DNA from: Proteles cristata cristata | Lineage: Eukaryota > Chordata > Mammalia > Carnivora > Hyaenidae | DNA length: 64,000 nt | Assembly (NCBI GenBank): GCA_017311185.1 | Contig: JAESUZ010003382.1 | Span: forward strand, 248,001-312,000 | Reading direction: 5' to 3' | Part shown: positions 34,419 through 46,228 of the stretch, piece after piece | Position numbering within the stretch: the first letter of the stretch is position 1 | How the letters are laid out: every line of letters begins with the position of its first letter | The notes under the pieces: model-generated | The model's database searches: none | Told to the model about the DNA's origin: nothing | Seen by the model: the letters and a program-made list of their open reading frames with translations, nothing else | Program-made: the position numbers and the translations under genes

Positions 34419-35127
34419 ATTTCTTTGGGCAGCTTCCTTCTGCTGAAAATGTATTACTGAGTGTACAGAACAGATACCTCTTTGGGAAATAGGGACAATC
34501 ACTATAGCAAATTCCCGTTGGCATTTTAAGGATTAAACAGGAAAACATACTGGTATTTTATTATTGGAATTTCATTTCTGTTAACATTTCAGTTTTGTTG
34601 TATGTGTGTGTACATCTTTGCATGTATGTTTATCTCTATGCAGAGATCTTGTGAATAAATACAGGCGCGTGTTGGTGTGTCTGCATATACTGACAGGTGG
34701 ATACACACACAAAGAGACACAGATAGAATAGCACGCTCATTGAAAATGATCTGGGCTAACATAAAGCAAACTCTCTCTAATCCAGGGTTTTTCAGCCTAC
34801 TGTACTGAAGACCAGATTTTTAAACCTTGCTGTTATTTTTTCTAATCCTTTGGAAAACAAATGTTTTATAAAATATAATTTTATTGAAATTGCTGTTAAA
34901 GTTTTTCAACTGTCTATTTTCCTTGCATACATCCTAGCAGACTATAACATTTTGAGGCAGAGCCCTGCAGGCTAGGGACTGCAGTCACATCTAGGGTATG
35001 GGATGGTGTGAAACTTTCATTTTCTTAATATTTTATATGGTTTGATGTTTAATGTAGTATTTGTTTTTATAATACAGAGAAGATACTGAGTGTTAACTAA
35101 AATGTAAATTAAAAATTGAAAAAAGGA
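34419..35127. other. AT-rich stretch
   Basis: Short TG-rich run near 34,600. No other feature recognised. Confidence 0.5.
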
Positions 35128-35328
35128 GGGGTTCCTAGATGGCTCGGTCGGTTAAGTGTCTGACTCTTGATTTTAGCTCCGGTCATGGTCTCACAGTTGG
35201 TGGGTTTGAATCCCACATCAGGCTCCAAACTGACAGTGCAGAGCCTGCTTCGGGCTCGCTCTCTCTTGCTCTCGCTCTCTCTCTCTCTGTCTCTCCCCTG
35301 CTTGTGCTCTTTCTTTCCCTCTAAATAG
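35128..35328 (+). mobile_element. Older CanSINE copy
   Basis: GGGGTTCCTAGATGGCTCGG head, CTGACTCTTGATTTTAGCTC, GTGCAGAGCCTGCTTCGGGC and a long CT-rich region ending in TCCCTCTAAATAG. The tail is degraded, followed by a purine-rich AAAAAAGAAAA stretch. Confidence 0.88.
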
Positions 35329-35755
35329 ACTTCTGATATAATTTAAAAGAGAAAAAAGAAAAAAGAAAAGATAGAAAAAGTCACGTTAATTTCAATAAAA
35401 TAAAATTAGTAAATTTATATACATATAAAACTAGGATATTTTCTTGTTGATCAGTGTTTAATCTAAGTTATCTCTGTTTGAAAATAAATGGAAAGTACTT
35501 CTTTTCCTTTGGGAGGAGGGTATTTATATTTATCAGCATTTCATGATCAGTGGGTATTGTTACATGTCTAATAAGAAACAAATTAAAGTTATCCATTACA
35601 AACCGAAGCACAATGTCAACACTGCTATCAAGGTGGACCACAAGCACTCACTTCCTCTGGCTTGAACTATTCTTTGGATGGAATTTCTGAAAGGGGAAAA
35701 TGTGTGAATCTTTATTCCAATTCAGGTTCTAAGTCTGTATAAACTCTAATTTAAA

Positions 35756-35971
35756 TTTTTTAAAATGTTTATTTATTTTTGAGAGAGAGACCGCGCGCGC
35801 ATGCACACAGTGGGTAGGAGGGGCAGAGAGAAAGGGAGACACAGAATCAAAGAAGGCTACAGGCTCTGAGCTATCAGCACAGAGCTCAATGTGGGGCTCG
35901 AACCCAAAGACTGTGAGACTATAACCTGAGCTGAAGTCGGGTACAACTGACGGAGCCACCCAGGTGTCCCT
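35756..35971 (-). mobile_element. CanSINE with CG run
   Basis: Full body in reverse, head complement GAGCCACCCAGGTGTCCC. A 15-bp duplication with two changes, AAACTCTAATTTAAA / AAATTCTAACTTAAA, lies at 35741-35755 and 35972-35986. CCGCGCGCGCATGCACACAG (35791-35810) replaces part of the usual GAGAGC region, an unusual alternating purine-pyrimidine run. Confidence 0.94.
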
Positions 35972-36189
35972 AAATTCTAACTTAAAATCTATGTAATTTG
36001 GTATCAAAAAATATCACTTATTAAGTGTCATTCATCGGTCAACACATATTTAAACAAGCCACAAAGGCTCAGCAGCAGCTTCCTCAGGGAGTGTGTGTGC
36101 ATGGCCCTCTGGCAATGGCTGAGCCACACTTCCAAGTGAGCCGATGTTGGTATTCAACATGCTTTATTTTTCTAGCTAGCACTCGGATG

Positions 36190-36430
36190 TTCACTTACTA
36201 ATTTACCAGATATTTTCTCGGTGGAGGACTATGAATCAGGCACCATACTAGTCTCTGAGGATACAAGGCGGAGGGAAGGGGGAAGATCCCTGCCCTCTGG
36301 AACCGATGACTTGGCAGGGAGCACCGATAGTGAGCACGCAAGCAACTCCAGGCTCTGGCAGCCTGGTGGGGAGAACTGGGAAGGAGAGCAAAGAGGGTGG
36401 GGAAGAGCACTTGAAAGTCGGTATGTTACC
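36190..36430 (-). mobile_element. L2 3' fragment
   Basis: Reverse L2 end: CACTTACTAATTTACCAGAT, AATCAGGCACCATACTAGTC, CTGAGGATACAAGGCGGAGG, AGATCCCTGCCCTCTGGAAC, then a diverged GTGGGGAGA..GGAAG segment. Confidence 0.55.
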
Positions 36431-36959
36431 GGAGCGCTCCTCGCATGAGCCAGCTAAGCAGATATCAGCATGATTCATTTCCCCAGAGGCTCTGTTTTAT
36501 ACCACAGAGTCACAAGGACATTCCTAACTGACCTCAGATTTTTTTAATTAAAAAAAAAAAAAGCTTCCCTTGTTTATATGAAAAGTAACAGAGAAAGGTT
36601 AGGAGAGAATAAGACAGCCCCCTGTAAAGGTCCCTGGGGCACGTATCAGCACACATAGAGTTCTACTGCTTTTAAAGGGCTGAAGTGGGGATGGGGGCAT
36701 CCCGGTGGCCATGTGTGTGCCCATCCAGCGCTCCACAACTGAATGAGGCGGGTCTGTTGGTGGTTTTTGTCTCGAGAGGGGCTGTGAGAGTCCTGGGTGG
36801 TGGAGAGGGGAGGCAGAGATTTGATTTTATCGCAAAGGAACTTCCACCCACAAACACGAGCTGTGATGGATCATCTTTCCTGTCCTTCTTTCTCTCCTTC
36901 TGTGTTTGTGGACTCAGTGTGGTGAGCACAGAGCGATAGCCTGCATCTCTGTGCTCTTG
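36431..36959. other. Unclassified; A12 run
   Basis: An A-run at about 36551-36562 has no SINE body attached. Small frames on both strands near 36,680-36,940 have no feature. Confidence 0.45.
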
Positions 36960-37115
36960 CTATGTACCCGGAAAGTACTAGCTATGTGTGTCCTGAGCAC
37001 ATTCCTGAACCTGACCTCGTGAAGCAGGTGCGAGTTGAATCCCCTTTCTCAGGGAAGGCAGTGAGACGCGGAGAGAGGGCATAAGGTGGCCAAGCTCACA
37101 CACTGAGCGGGCCCA
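36960..37115 (-). mobile_element. MIR fragment
   Basis: GTGTGTCCTGAGCACATTCC, CTCGTGAAGCAGGTGCGAGT, CCCTTTCTCAGGGAAGGCAG, GTGGCCAAGCTCACACACTG: reverse MIR core with part of the tRNA-related half. Confidence 0.55.
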
Positions 37116-37842
37116 CTGCAGCTTGAGGGGAGAACGCAGTCCCCTTCGAGCCATCAAAGGGATGCTGAGCCATGACACAGTAAGAAACCGCAGCTCTCCG
37201 TATGCACAAGTGGCAGCTGGTCTCCACCAACCCTCGTGCCCGGGGCCGTCACATCGGCTGTCCTCACGAGGCTGGAACTGGGGCCCCTCGCCTTCAAGGA
37301 GGAACACCAGCCACGCTGCTTTGTCCAGCTGTCGCTCTGGTCCCCCAGCCTCGCCGCCCTCAGCGTGCACAGGGAGAGGGCCTTGCCCTGGGCCTCCCTG
37401 CACACACTGCCCTCCACTCCCGCTACAGCATGAGGATGGTGCCGTGTGGCCCAAACCCATAACTGTACCACGTATGAGAGCGGACCAGCTCCAGCCGGAA
37501 AGCCATCAAACCAAATATTTCTTAAAAGGGTTTGTGGTTCTTGGTTTCATGATTCTCCCACAGGTAAGCAATCATCCTCATGAAAAAAGACACTGAAATG
37601 AATAAAAATCATGGCGGGCCATGCCTCTATGCAGGCTGGCTCAGAACTCACCTTCCCCACGCCCTTGGAGCCCCACACCTGCGGTTCTGTGGCTACTGGG
37701 CTGTCACTCTTGAGCTTCCAGTGAATTCACCAGATTGTGGCACCTGTTATCTGTGTATCTAAACATGAGGCCACTATCTGCAGACACTTGTTACCATCAT
37801 CACACACTACTTTCCTAGAAAGAAAAAAATGACTGAAAGTAA
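37116..37842. other. GC-rich unclassified stretch
   Basis: 37,120-37,480 is the most GC-rich part of this region and carries mutually overlapping frames of up to 160 codons on both strands. They overlap the MIR and have no domain or splice-bounded exon. It is not dense enough in CpG to call an island by eye. Confidence 0.4.
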
Positions 37843-37854
37843 TGGATGGATTGG

Positions 37855-38091
37855 GTTTTGTTTTTGTTTTTGTTTTTTCTCTTTCTTTTTCTTTTATTTA
37901 TTTCTGAGAGAGAGAGCGAGAGAGCGTGAGCAGGGGAGGGTCAGAGAGAGAGGGAGACACAGAACCTGAAACAGGATCCAGGCTCTGAGCTGTCAGCACA
38001 GAGCCCAACATGGGGCTCAAACCCACGAACCGTGAGATCATAACCTGAGCCGAAGTTGGACGCTTAACCGACTGAGCTACCCAGGCACCCT
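37855..38091 (-). mobile_element. CanSINE, complete, fairly young
   Basis: G(T)n-rich tail complement, GAGCGTGAGCAGGGGAGGGT, ACCTGAAACAGGATCCAGGC, CCACGAACCGTGAGATCATA, GACTGAGCTACCCAGGCACC. Duplication TGGATGGATTGG / TGGATGGACTGG at 37843-37854 and 38092-38103. The AAACAGG variant brings it close to the young group at 30087 and 62283. Confidence 0.95.
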
Positions 38092-38306
38092 TGGATGGAC
38101 TGGTTTGCAGTCTCCAGAGTCCACACAACTTTTTGTTACTCAGGATCAGAGGAATGGTTCAAAACTCTTTATCTTTCCTTTACTTGCCTTTTGTTTAATA
38201 GAATGAAATTAAATAATAACTAACTCATCAGTTGTTGGGATTTAAAAAGTAAATTGCAAATAATATCACCTTGCCAAACCTGAGAAATATGTATTATAGC
38301 TATGAT

Positions 38307-38350
38307 CATTCATTCATTCATTCATTCATTCACTCGTCCAACAATTATCC
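38307..38350 (-). repeat. (ATTC)n with possible L2 terminus
   Basis: Six to seven CATT units followed by CACTCGTCCAACAATTAT. This is the usual look of a reverse L2 3' end (TCATTCAACAAATATTTATTG), with only the terminal tip left. Confidence 0.6.
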
Positions 38351-39584
38351 CTCTGGAGGACTGACAGCATGTAAAAACATCAGCATGTCCCAAGGGGAGA
38401 GAAAGAAGAAAGTCACCTAGACTATCTTTCCCACCAGACCCTACCCTGAGCATGTGCAAGGGTACATAAATACCCATAATGCAAGGTATAGTATATGTTC
38501 TATAATACAATATGAAAATGATATGAAAATAAAATGTCAGTAAATCAGGAGATCTTTGGTTGTAAATGAAAACTAAGTCACACAAAGAGGAAGAAAGAGG
38601 AAGAGGAGGGGAAGGAAGGGGGGGAGGGAAAAGAGTATTTACTGACTTTCTTAACCATAAAGTTCAAATGCAGATCTAGTTGTAAGCCAAGCTTCTTCAA
38701 ACAAGTGAAATATTTCTCCCATGATCTTGAATATCCATGATCTTGCCCTACGGAAGCAACATGGCTATAAATGTTCCATGGCTCTCATGTCCTTACTCCA
38801 CAATCTAAAAGGAGAAGAAGATTCTGCTTCATGGACACACCTCCCCGCCCCCCCACCCCCGCCACCGGGCCCCAAGAAGGTTATCCTTCCATCCTCTGGA
38901 CTGTCTTCAGTGCCCAATCCCAAACAAATTATTTGGACCAGGAACTCTGGTATTCTAATTGTTTTAGGTTGATCAGGGTCAACTGATCAGGTTTGGGGAA
39001 ATAAAACAAATGGCTGAAGACAGAGAGGGGGCTTCCCAGAGAAATCAGGTTGTGTTGTCCAAAGGCGGGTAGATGGATGCTGGACAAGCAATGGTAATGT
39101 CTCCCCAGCAGGAAACCATCCAGAGAGTGGCTGGAGGGAAGGGAGAGGCAAAGACCCCTGGCTGCCTAGAGACCCTGCTCACCAGGTCTTGACTGAAAGG
39201 GAAGAGGCCTCTATAATGGAAGATATAAACGCGGTACCGTCCATACCTGCTACAGGGCCATTCACCCCCTCAATCACTTCTCCACTTGGAATTGGCGCTG
39301 GCACTGTCTTGCGGAGCTCCATGAGCCTCCTCAGTTCACACAAGTGGCCGTGGCTTTCCTGGTGTTTGCCAATGAGTGGATTATGGCCTTAAAGAAAGGG
39401 TTCTCAAGGGACTCCTCATAAGGGAACCAGTGCTAGGAGCATAACCTACCTCTAGAAATAAGACTGGACTTAATTCTCTCCTCACAAAACCTCACTGGAC
39501 CTATAACACACATAACATGAATATAGATACATTCCCATTTAATTAGAATTTACTGCAAAGGGAAAGGTGTTCTTGCTTTATGGG
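38351..39584. other. Unclassified; purine and C-rich runs
   Basis: A GGAA/GAGG purine tract lies at 38587-38632, and a C-rich segment with four C-tracts at 38843-38873, quadruplex-prone on the minus strand. No interspersed repeat recognised. Confidence 0.5.
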
Positions 39585-39765
39585 CATTCTAACTATGCGA
39601 TCATCTAATATGCACAAAAAATGTAGGAGTACTATTTTTGTTCCTTTTATAGATTTAAACAGAAAAGTTGAAGCTTAAGGTTACAGATAATATGTAGTGA
39701 AAATAGAATTTGAACTTAAGGACTCCCAACATGGAAACCTACGGTCTTAGTAACCACAGCTTACG
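39585..39765 (-). mobile_element. MIR fragment
   Basis: ATGTAGGAGTACTATTTTTG, CCTTTTATAGATTTAAACAG, AAGTTGAAGCTTAAGGTTAC, TAGAATTTGAACTTAAGGAC and GGTCTTAGTAACCACAG follow the reverse MIR order. Confidence 0.6.
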
Positions 39766-40070
39766 ACCTTCATAAATTTGACGGGCAGGAAACCCCTGGG
39801 CATGTATCTAATTGATAAAATGAGATGCGCTTGCTTTATGGTACACAGAGAATGGACTAGCGACACAAAACGCCGCAGGAGACTCTGTAGCTGGTGGTCC
39901 CTGACGATTTACATTTTCAGTCTGCATGTTTTCCAAAGCAATGGCAGTTATAACACAAAAAGATCTCAGCAATCATTAAAGGAATTATTTGTATTTTGCT
40001 TTGGAATGCATTGTGTTATTTTCCCCCTCGCATGCTCAGATGTCATATTAACTGATTAAAGGATGTTTGG

Positions 40071-40286
40071 TGCACCTGGGTGGCTCAGTCGGTTAAGCGT
40101 CCAACTTCTGCTCAGGTCATGATCTCACGGTTTGTGAGTTCGAGCCCCACACTGGGCTCTGTGCTGAAAGCTAGCTCAGAGCCTGGAACCTGCTTCAGAT
40201 TCTGTATCTCTCTGTCTCTCTGACCCTCTCCCACTCACATTCTCTCTCTCTCTGTCTCTCAAAAATGAATAAACGTTAATAAAAAT
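40071..40286 (+). mobile_element. CanSINE, complete, CTAGCTCAG variant
   Basis: Head GTGCACCTGGGTGGCTCAGT, GAGTTCGAGCCCC, then GTGCTGAAAGCTAGCTCAGA, which carries an extra CTAG-type insertion also seen at 57522 and 61739. Tail AATAAACGTTAATAAAAAT. Duplication AAGGATGTTTGG / AAAGATGTTTGG at 40059-40070 and 40287-40298. Confidence 0.95.
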
Positions 40287-40464
40287 AAAGATGTTTGGAT
40301 TCGTTAGTAATAAAATAAGTTTCTGTTTACTGAATATACACTGATGAAATTGAGGCATCGCTATCTCAAAACGTCTGGGAGATGAATGTTTTCAATGAAA
40401 ATGCAGTAATTTACAGTAAGCCAAAATAGTCCATCATGTTGCCATAGTCTAGGAGCTGAGTATA

Positions 40465-40655
40465 TCTGGTTCCAACGTAGCCACAGTTCTTTCTGGATGT
40501 GAAACTGGGGGCACCACTTACTCTCGGTAAACATCAGTTTCCGGTTTTGTATAATGAGAATAGTGGTACTTTCCTAATGGATGGAGTCACATACGCTAGG
40601 TGCTTAGTGCTGTGCCTGGCACATGACACGCACCCCATAAATGTCAGCCCTATTT
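40465..40655 (+). mobile_element. MIR fragment
   Basis: CACTTACTCTCGGTAAACAT, CAGTTTCCGGTTTTGTATAA, TGAGAATAGTGGTACTTTCC, TAGGTGCTTAGTGCTGTGCC, TGGCACATGACACGCACC, CATAAATGTCAGCC: the forward MIR core and tail are unusually clear. Confidence 0.75.
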
Positions 40656-43124
40656 ATCACCTATTAATAGAGACAGCTTTCTCTCCCCCTCCCATTCTCC
40701 CCTATATAATAAGGCCATCAAAAAGAAGCAATAATTATATAGAATTCTAGTATTTCTATACTAGAAATACACCACTCTTTGACTATACACCTTCAAACCA
40801 TGGTAACTTTATTTGTTGATTCAAGGCAGGTAACGATTCAATAATTTTACCCAGTTGAACCTGTCAAACACTTTCTCTCTCCACAAAAATATATATTTAC
40901 CCTACCTAGTGGTGTGCTGATGGCATTATACCCTTCTGATTTCATAAGGGAAAAGAGTTTCATGACTTCCCTCAACCAAAACAATTTAAATAAATAAATA
41001 AGAATTACAATAGGTGAATGGACTCCTCAGCAAACTCTCTTTTACCTGCAAAGACACACACCAGGACATTTTGCATCCCAGGGGACATGTGGCAAGGACA
41101 GGGGACATGTTGGGTTGGCACAGGGTGTGTGAATGTGTGTGTGGTGGGCGGTGCTGCATTGGCATCTAGTGGGTAGAGGCCAGGGATGTGCTAAACACCC
41201 TAAAATGCACAGACAGCTCCCCACAGAAAGAATTACCAGCTCCAAACATCAGTATTGCCGACGTTCTGAAACTCTGCCAATGAAGTTAAAGACGTGTACT
41301 TGGGAGAATGTTAAAGAAACAGAGCAAGACGGGCCAACTGTCCCCTCCCCCACCCTTTCTGCAGTGCAACTTGATTTTATATTTCATTGGAAATGTATGA
41401 TTAAACCAACCAGATTTTAAATTCTTTTTTTCTACTCTCTTCCTGCTTCTGAAGGATATACAGTTCTACGTGAGTTAACTCAGTGGCTTGGGGAGAACCA
41501 GACTCGGGTCATGTAGGAAGTGCCACCCCTTCACCTGTTATTTCCACTGTTGAGTGATGGTTGAACAAGTCACCTGCGTGAAGGCTCTATCATGTCCATG
41601 TGTGGAAATCCACGTCTGAGACCACCATGAGGTCACAAAGAGGGACTGACGGGGACTCCGTGCGGCATGGCAAGGCCTTTGGAAATAGTCCTTGCATTTC
41701 CACTGCAACCTGTTGTTTGTTTAAACAATAGGATTTTTATGAGACATACATTTAGCACAAACAAATTATTCCAGTTCTCAAACTATTCTACAAGTGCTTA
41801 TTTTTTTGGTAGGGAATGAAAACAAACGAAATCAAACACATCTGATTGTTCTAGAATATGAAACTCTTCAGCTGACTTTTACATTCTCTGGGTTTCTGTT
41901 GCTATTTCGACTTTTCTAAAAGTGTGACATCCTGTATCTCAGTGGTGTGAAACTGAAACCAATTTACCCAGCACGTTCCAATTGTAACAATTTGTAATTT
42001 TGAATTCATCACACAGATGACTGAATTGCAAAAATGTTCTTTAGCACCATCACAAAAATACACTAAAAATACAAAGAGCATTAAATGAACTACATATTGC
42101 TTACATCAGCTTACACATTTATTCATCCTCATGTGATTTTCTCATTTGCTTTTTATAGAAATTTGAGAAACAGCTTCAAAACTGTAAAACTGCACAGGAG
42201 AGAGACATGTCTATTTTGTACTGTGTGATTTAGTCGGCATCAATACCTAGGACTTATTCCTCATTTTGGTTTCAGTTTCAAATGGCCCCGACATGTGCTT
42301 ACCAACACTTCTACACCTGCCAAATTTTCTCTTGGGCTCAGAGTAAACAGAAGAGAATTTAGAAGGAAAAAAAAAACCTTGAATATGATTTATTAAAAAA
42401 GAAAGAAGCTTTTCTTTCTCTTACTTTGGATTTTCATTTGAAAGGCTTGCTTTTCACAGCTTTTTCTTAGAACTGCAAAAGTTTTCCTCAAAATGTTTTA
42501 CATTTAAAAGGTGTTATTAGGGAAACAGCTAGAAGGTTTGAAAGCTTTTTTTCATCCCCTTTTCCCCTTAATTTGAAATGGATAAATATGTAACACAAGC
42601 TGATTTTCATAAACATTTCATGGTACTTACATTCCTAGAGGTTTTTAAATAGAATTGTCATTTTTACATGAATTCTGAGCTGAAGGCGACCGCAACAGAA
42701 AAACATGATTAAAATATGCACTTTCCCTCATTTCAGAAAGGAACTCCTAACACACAGATTTAATTGTGTTAAAGAACTTTGGAGTTAAATGATTTTGGAG
42801 AGAATCGGTATAGAAACATAATAAATCAAAATTCTAATGCTACTGATCATTTCCAGGAGGCCATTTGTCCTCAAAATACCTGATTCAAAAAGCTACCAGT
42901 GAAGTCTGATCTTTCATACTCAAAAAAAATTTTACAACTGCCTAAAATATGCAGGTGTGTTACTGGGTGATATCTTGCTATTTGTAAGTGAAATAAGTCT
43001 GTGGTACCTAGTAAATCCATGTACTGCCCAAAGCTGATTGTACTTTGAATTCTGACAAATTCAAGAGAAGTATATCCAAATGCTTCTAAATATATTATTG
43101 TATTTCAGGTGGACTTGGTCTCTG
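40656..43124. other. Repeat-free AT-rich block, CNE-like
   Basis: Almost 2.5 kb without a recognisable transposable element, the longest such AT-rich block beside dense repeats. 42,250-42,850 has many TAAT and AAAG-type motifs but no frame or splice-bounded exon. A short direct repeat GGGGACATGTGG/GGGGACATGTTG lies near 41,080-41,112. Conservation cannot be judged from one sequence. Confidence 0.4.
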
Positions 43125-43960
43125 AGTCTCGGTTGATGAAGTTATTGACCCTGAAGTTCACAAGAAGAAGAGAATGTTCAGGAATAACAAAGCCATTGGA
43201 TGAATGAATGAAAAATATAATCAGACTTGCTCTAGCAGGTATTAAAATATACCATGATGCTTGGTCACTAAAAAAATATTTACACAGGCACAGAAAAACT
43301 GACCATTGGGGAAAAAAAAGTAAAAAACAGGTCCTCTATATTGGAAATGTAGTTTGAGATAAAGGCAGCATTCCAAATGGGAGGGGTGTTTGGAAGGCAG
43401 ATTGGAAATACCTACAAGAATTTAAAACACACATATATCTGGATGAAATAAATATACCTTTAGAAAACTGTTCAAAAGAAAATGCTCACAAAAATGATAT
43501 GCAAAATATGATTCACTGATTCATTGTTTGCAATAGCAAAATATTGAAAACGGACTAGATACACAAAGGGAGATGTCTTAAAAATACGTATGCTGTAAGC
43601 ATAACAGAATACCATGATACAGTTAAAATAACAGGTACAGGCATATATGTATAAAGATGAAATCTCTCAGGAAATACTATGTGAATGAAAGCAAATGATT
43701 GAATACAAAAAGAATGATGCCATTCATAGCATGTATGAATATTCATATGGACAAAGTACATAGACAGGAATTGGAAGAACATATATCAAATTGTTGACAA
43801 GGTTTCTCTAGATCAAGTAGAGGGAAGACTGAGCCAGGGCTGTAAATGGAGACTGTCAGTGGAAGAGAAACCATGTATCTCCAAATTGTCTGTTCAAAGA
43901 AAACAGTGAAAATAAGTCTATAGTTGGCCAGTCTAGTGTGTAGCCACAAGCTTTGCAGGG
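43125..43960 (+). mobile_element. Ancient L1, decayed ORF2 end and 3' UTR
   Basis: TATTGACCCTGAAGTTCACA, CAGGTATTAAAATATACCAT, TGAGATAAAGGCAGCATTCC, TGGATGAAATAAATATACCT, GATTCATTGTTTGCAATAGC, ATACCATGATACAGTTAAAA and GATGAAATCTCTCAGGAAAT follow the order of the L1 ORF2 C-terminal region and 3' UTR. Frames are destroyed and internal deletions are evident. An L1M-age relic. Confidence 0.65.
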
Positions 43961-44011
43961 CTGTGTACTTCACGATCAGTGACTAATGATACTGAAGAAA
44001 CACTTTTTTAA

Positions 44012-44242
44012 AAAAGCTTTTTAAACATTTTACTTATTTTTGCAACACGTATACAGAGAGAGAGAGAGGGAGGGAGAGAGAGCAAGGGAAGGGGCAGAGA
44101 GAGAGGGAGACACAGAATCTGAAGCAGGCTCCAGGCTCTGAGCTGTTAGCACAGAGCCCAATGTGGGGCTCGAACCCACAAACCATGAGATCACGACCTG
44201 AGGCAAAGTCAAACACTTAACCGACTGAGCTACCCAGACGCC
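44012..44242 (-). mobile_element. CanSINE, complete
   Basis: TTTAAACATTTTACTTATTT tail complement, GAGAGAGGGAGGGAGAGAG, GAAGCAGGCTCCAGGCTCTG, CTCGAACCCACAAACCATGA, GACTGAGCTACCCAGACGCC. CTGAAGAAACACT (from 43992) and CTGAAAAAACTAA (from 44243) may be a degenerate duplication. Two minus-strand frames of 60 codons are SINE-derived. Confidence 0.92.
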
Positions 44243-44255
44243 CTGAAAAAACTAA

Positions 44256-44663
44256 TTTTTAATTTGATTTCATTTTAGTTAACTTGAATTCAAGCAGTGT
44301 CATGTACTGAAGAGTGCAGCTCTAGACCATCAACCATCTGACAATGGAGTTATAAACATACTCCCACAGACCATAATAGTCGTGAACATTTTTAAGGAAA
44401 TAAGAGCTGCTGCTGGCCCTTACAATCTTGACCTTGAGCAATAACCTCCCTGACCTGAGTTTCCCAAGAAGACTGTTCAAGCTGTTCTGTATGATACAGG
44501 ACCCACTAACCACATATGGAGCTATGTATTTGGGGTATCATATTTTGGTTATGTCAGGTTAAAACAAGGTGTTCTGCTAAATTCACTGCACTTGTTTCTC
44601 TTTACTGTTTAAAGTGGCTACTAGAGATTTAAAATTATGTATCTGGTCTGCAATATCTAGCTA
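44256..44663. other. AT-rich stretch
   Basis: Nothing recognised. Confidence 0.5.
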
Positions 44664-44886
44664 TATGTAGATACGTATATATATAGTATGTGTGTGTGTA
44701 TGTGTGTGTGTGTGTGTGTATATATATCTATGGAGATATATATCTATATATCTATATATATCTATGGAGATATATATCTATATATATCTATATCTATGGA
44801 GATATATATCTATATATATCTATATCTATGGAGATATATATATATGTATATATATACATATATATATGGAGAGAGAGAGAGAGAGA
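44664..44886. repeat. Compound microsatellite with 32-34-bp higher-order unit
   Basis: (TA)n and (TG)n lead into an array in which CTATGGAGATATATAT recurs at 44728, 44762, 44794 and 44826, a period of 34, 32 and 32 bp. It ends in (TATA)n and (GA)n. Tyr-Ile-rich frames in all three plus-strand phases are artefacts. Confidence 0.95.
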
Positions 44887-45407
44887 TCTGAATATATAGA
44901 ATAGTGCTGTTTAACACAGTCAAAATGCCTGTGTATTCTTTCTGCCTCAGGCGTCCCCTGCTGTGTGATTAGAGGACTACTACTTAACATCTCTGATTGC
45001 TGGTTTCCTTATAGAGGTCCTGTGAACAGGGTTTTACTGCCGTCTAACAAAAAATACTATCAATGAAAGCATTCTGGAGACAGTTTAAAACAAAACCATC
45101 AAATGAGTTTTTTCAGGAAATTCAGGAACAAATGCATACCTCCCAGTGGTTAAGTCACAGTGGAGGTTAACTCAAAAATTTCACAGCGGTTTATTTTCCC
45201 CAGACACTTACTCTAGGACCCTGACATTATAGATGTTTGTCTAGCTAACCCAAAGAGATCATCAAAACCTAAAAATTCCCCTTCTCTTCTACATTCTGGT
45301 TAAATTGTGTATGTAGCGTTTTCTCTACTTCCACAGTCTTATAGGAAAAATTGGACTAGGATTATTTTCCTTAAATAAAGAAGATTGAACTAGATCAGTC
45401 AGTATTG
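44887..45407. other. Unclassified stretch
   Basis: No feature recognised. Confidence 0.45.
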
Positions 45408-45575
45408 AAGTGGGATCCCAGAACCACCACCACTGGCTCTGAGAATCTATTAGAAATGCAAATTCACAACCATGGGCTCAGACCTACCGAGTAAAGAAAT
45501 CCCAAGTGGGATCCAGCAACATGTGTTTTTACAAACCTCCTAGGTGACTCACACCAAAGTCTGAGAACTAATGAA
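45408..45575 (+). mobile_element. MER5A-type hAT relic
   Basis: GGATCCCAGAACCACCACCA, TATTAGAAATGCAAATTCAC, GGGCTCAGACCTACCGAGTA, GCAACATGTGTTTTTACAAA, CCTCCTAGGTGACTCACACC, AAAGTCTGAGAACTA: forward MER5A order (Charlie-group non-autonomous element). Confidence 0.8.
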
Positions 45576-46225
45576 GTGGACAATTTTACAAGGTTTCCTG
45601 GGATCCCAAGCTCTGACATTCCAACCAAATTCCGTAATTTTTTATTTAATTCCATAATTCTAATCTATCATGTGGTGGTGAGTCTTTCTTGGGAGTGTTT
45701 AACTTAGTTTCTGAGACACATTCTTCAGCTCCTTAGACACTGCTCGAATGGACAATACCACTCAAACCCCTACAGAAACATAACATCATGGACAAGGACG
45801 GGGAAGGTTATACAAATTACAAAACTCAGAAGAGCAGAGGTCATCTGACTTACTTGCTTAATAGCCTGAGAAGAAAGGCATATGTTATCATGGCTCTTTT
45901 ACTGAGGGGGAAGGGGAAGACACATTTCTATCAAACTGAGTAGCTAGAAACAATAGAAGACACTGTACTCAATTCACCCGAGTTTAAGGTTTTTAGGCAA
46001 AACTGGAGTGAGCAACAGGCCACAGAAACATTCCCAAAAGGGGAGTGGATTATGTGAATAGTTACGTCAGGAAGGGCAGCTGAACAGTCAGCAAAGGGCA
46101 GGGAGGGGCAGCTGAACAGCTTTAGTGAACGGCTCGAAGAGGAAGAGAAGTAGAGAAGGGAGGCGGGTCTCTCAGCTCAAACCTACTTCCCATCCTTACA
46201 GAAGGTAGTCCCTGGGAAGAGAAGG

Positions 46226-46228
<3 letters not shown>
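45576..46228. other. Unclassified stretch
   Basis: GGGCAGCTGAACAG occurs twice (46074 and 46107 regions). Otherwise nothing recognised. Confidence 0.45.

Noticed and set aside
36978..37596. 157-160 codon frames on opposite strands in GC-rich DNA
   Set aside because: GC-rich sequence has few stops. The frames overlap a MIR and each other with no domain or splice logic.
43100..43210. Exon suggested by TTGTATTTCAG acceptor
   Set aside because: No matching donor in frame, and the sequence fits a decayed L1 ORF2 end.
44688..44904. Three overlapping Tyr/Ile-rich frames
   Set aside because: Translation of the TA/TATC microsatellite in every phase.
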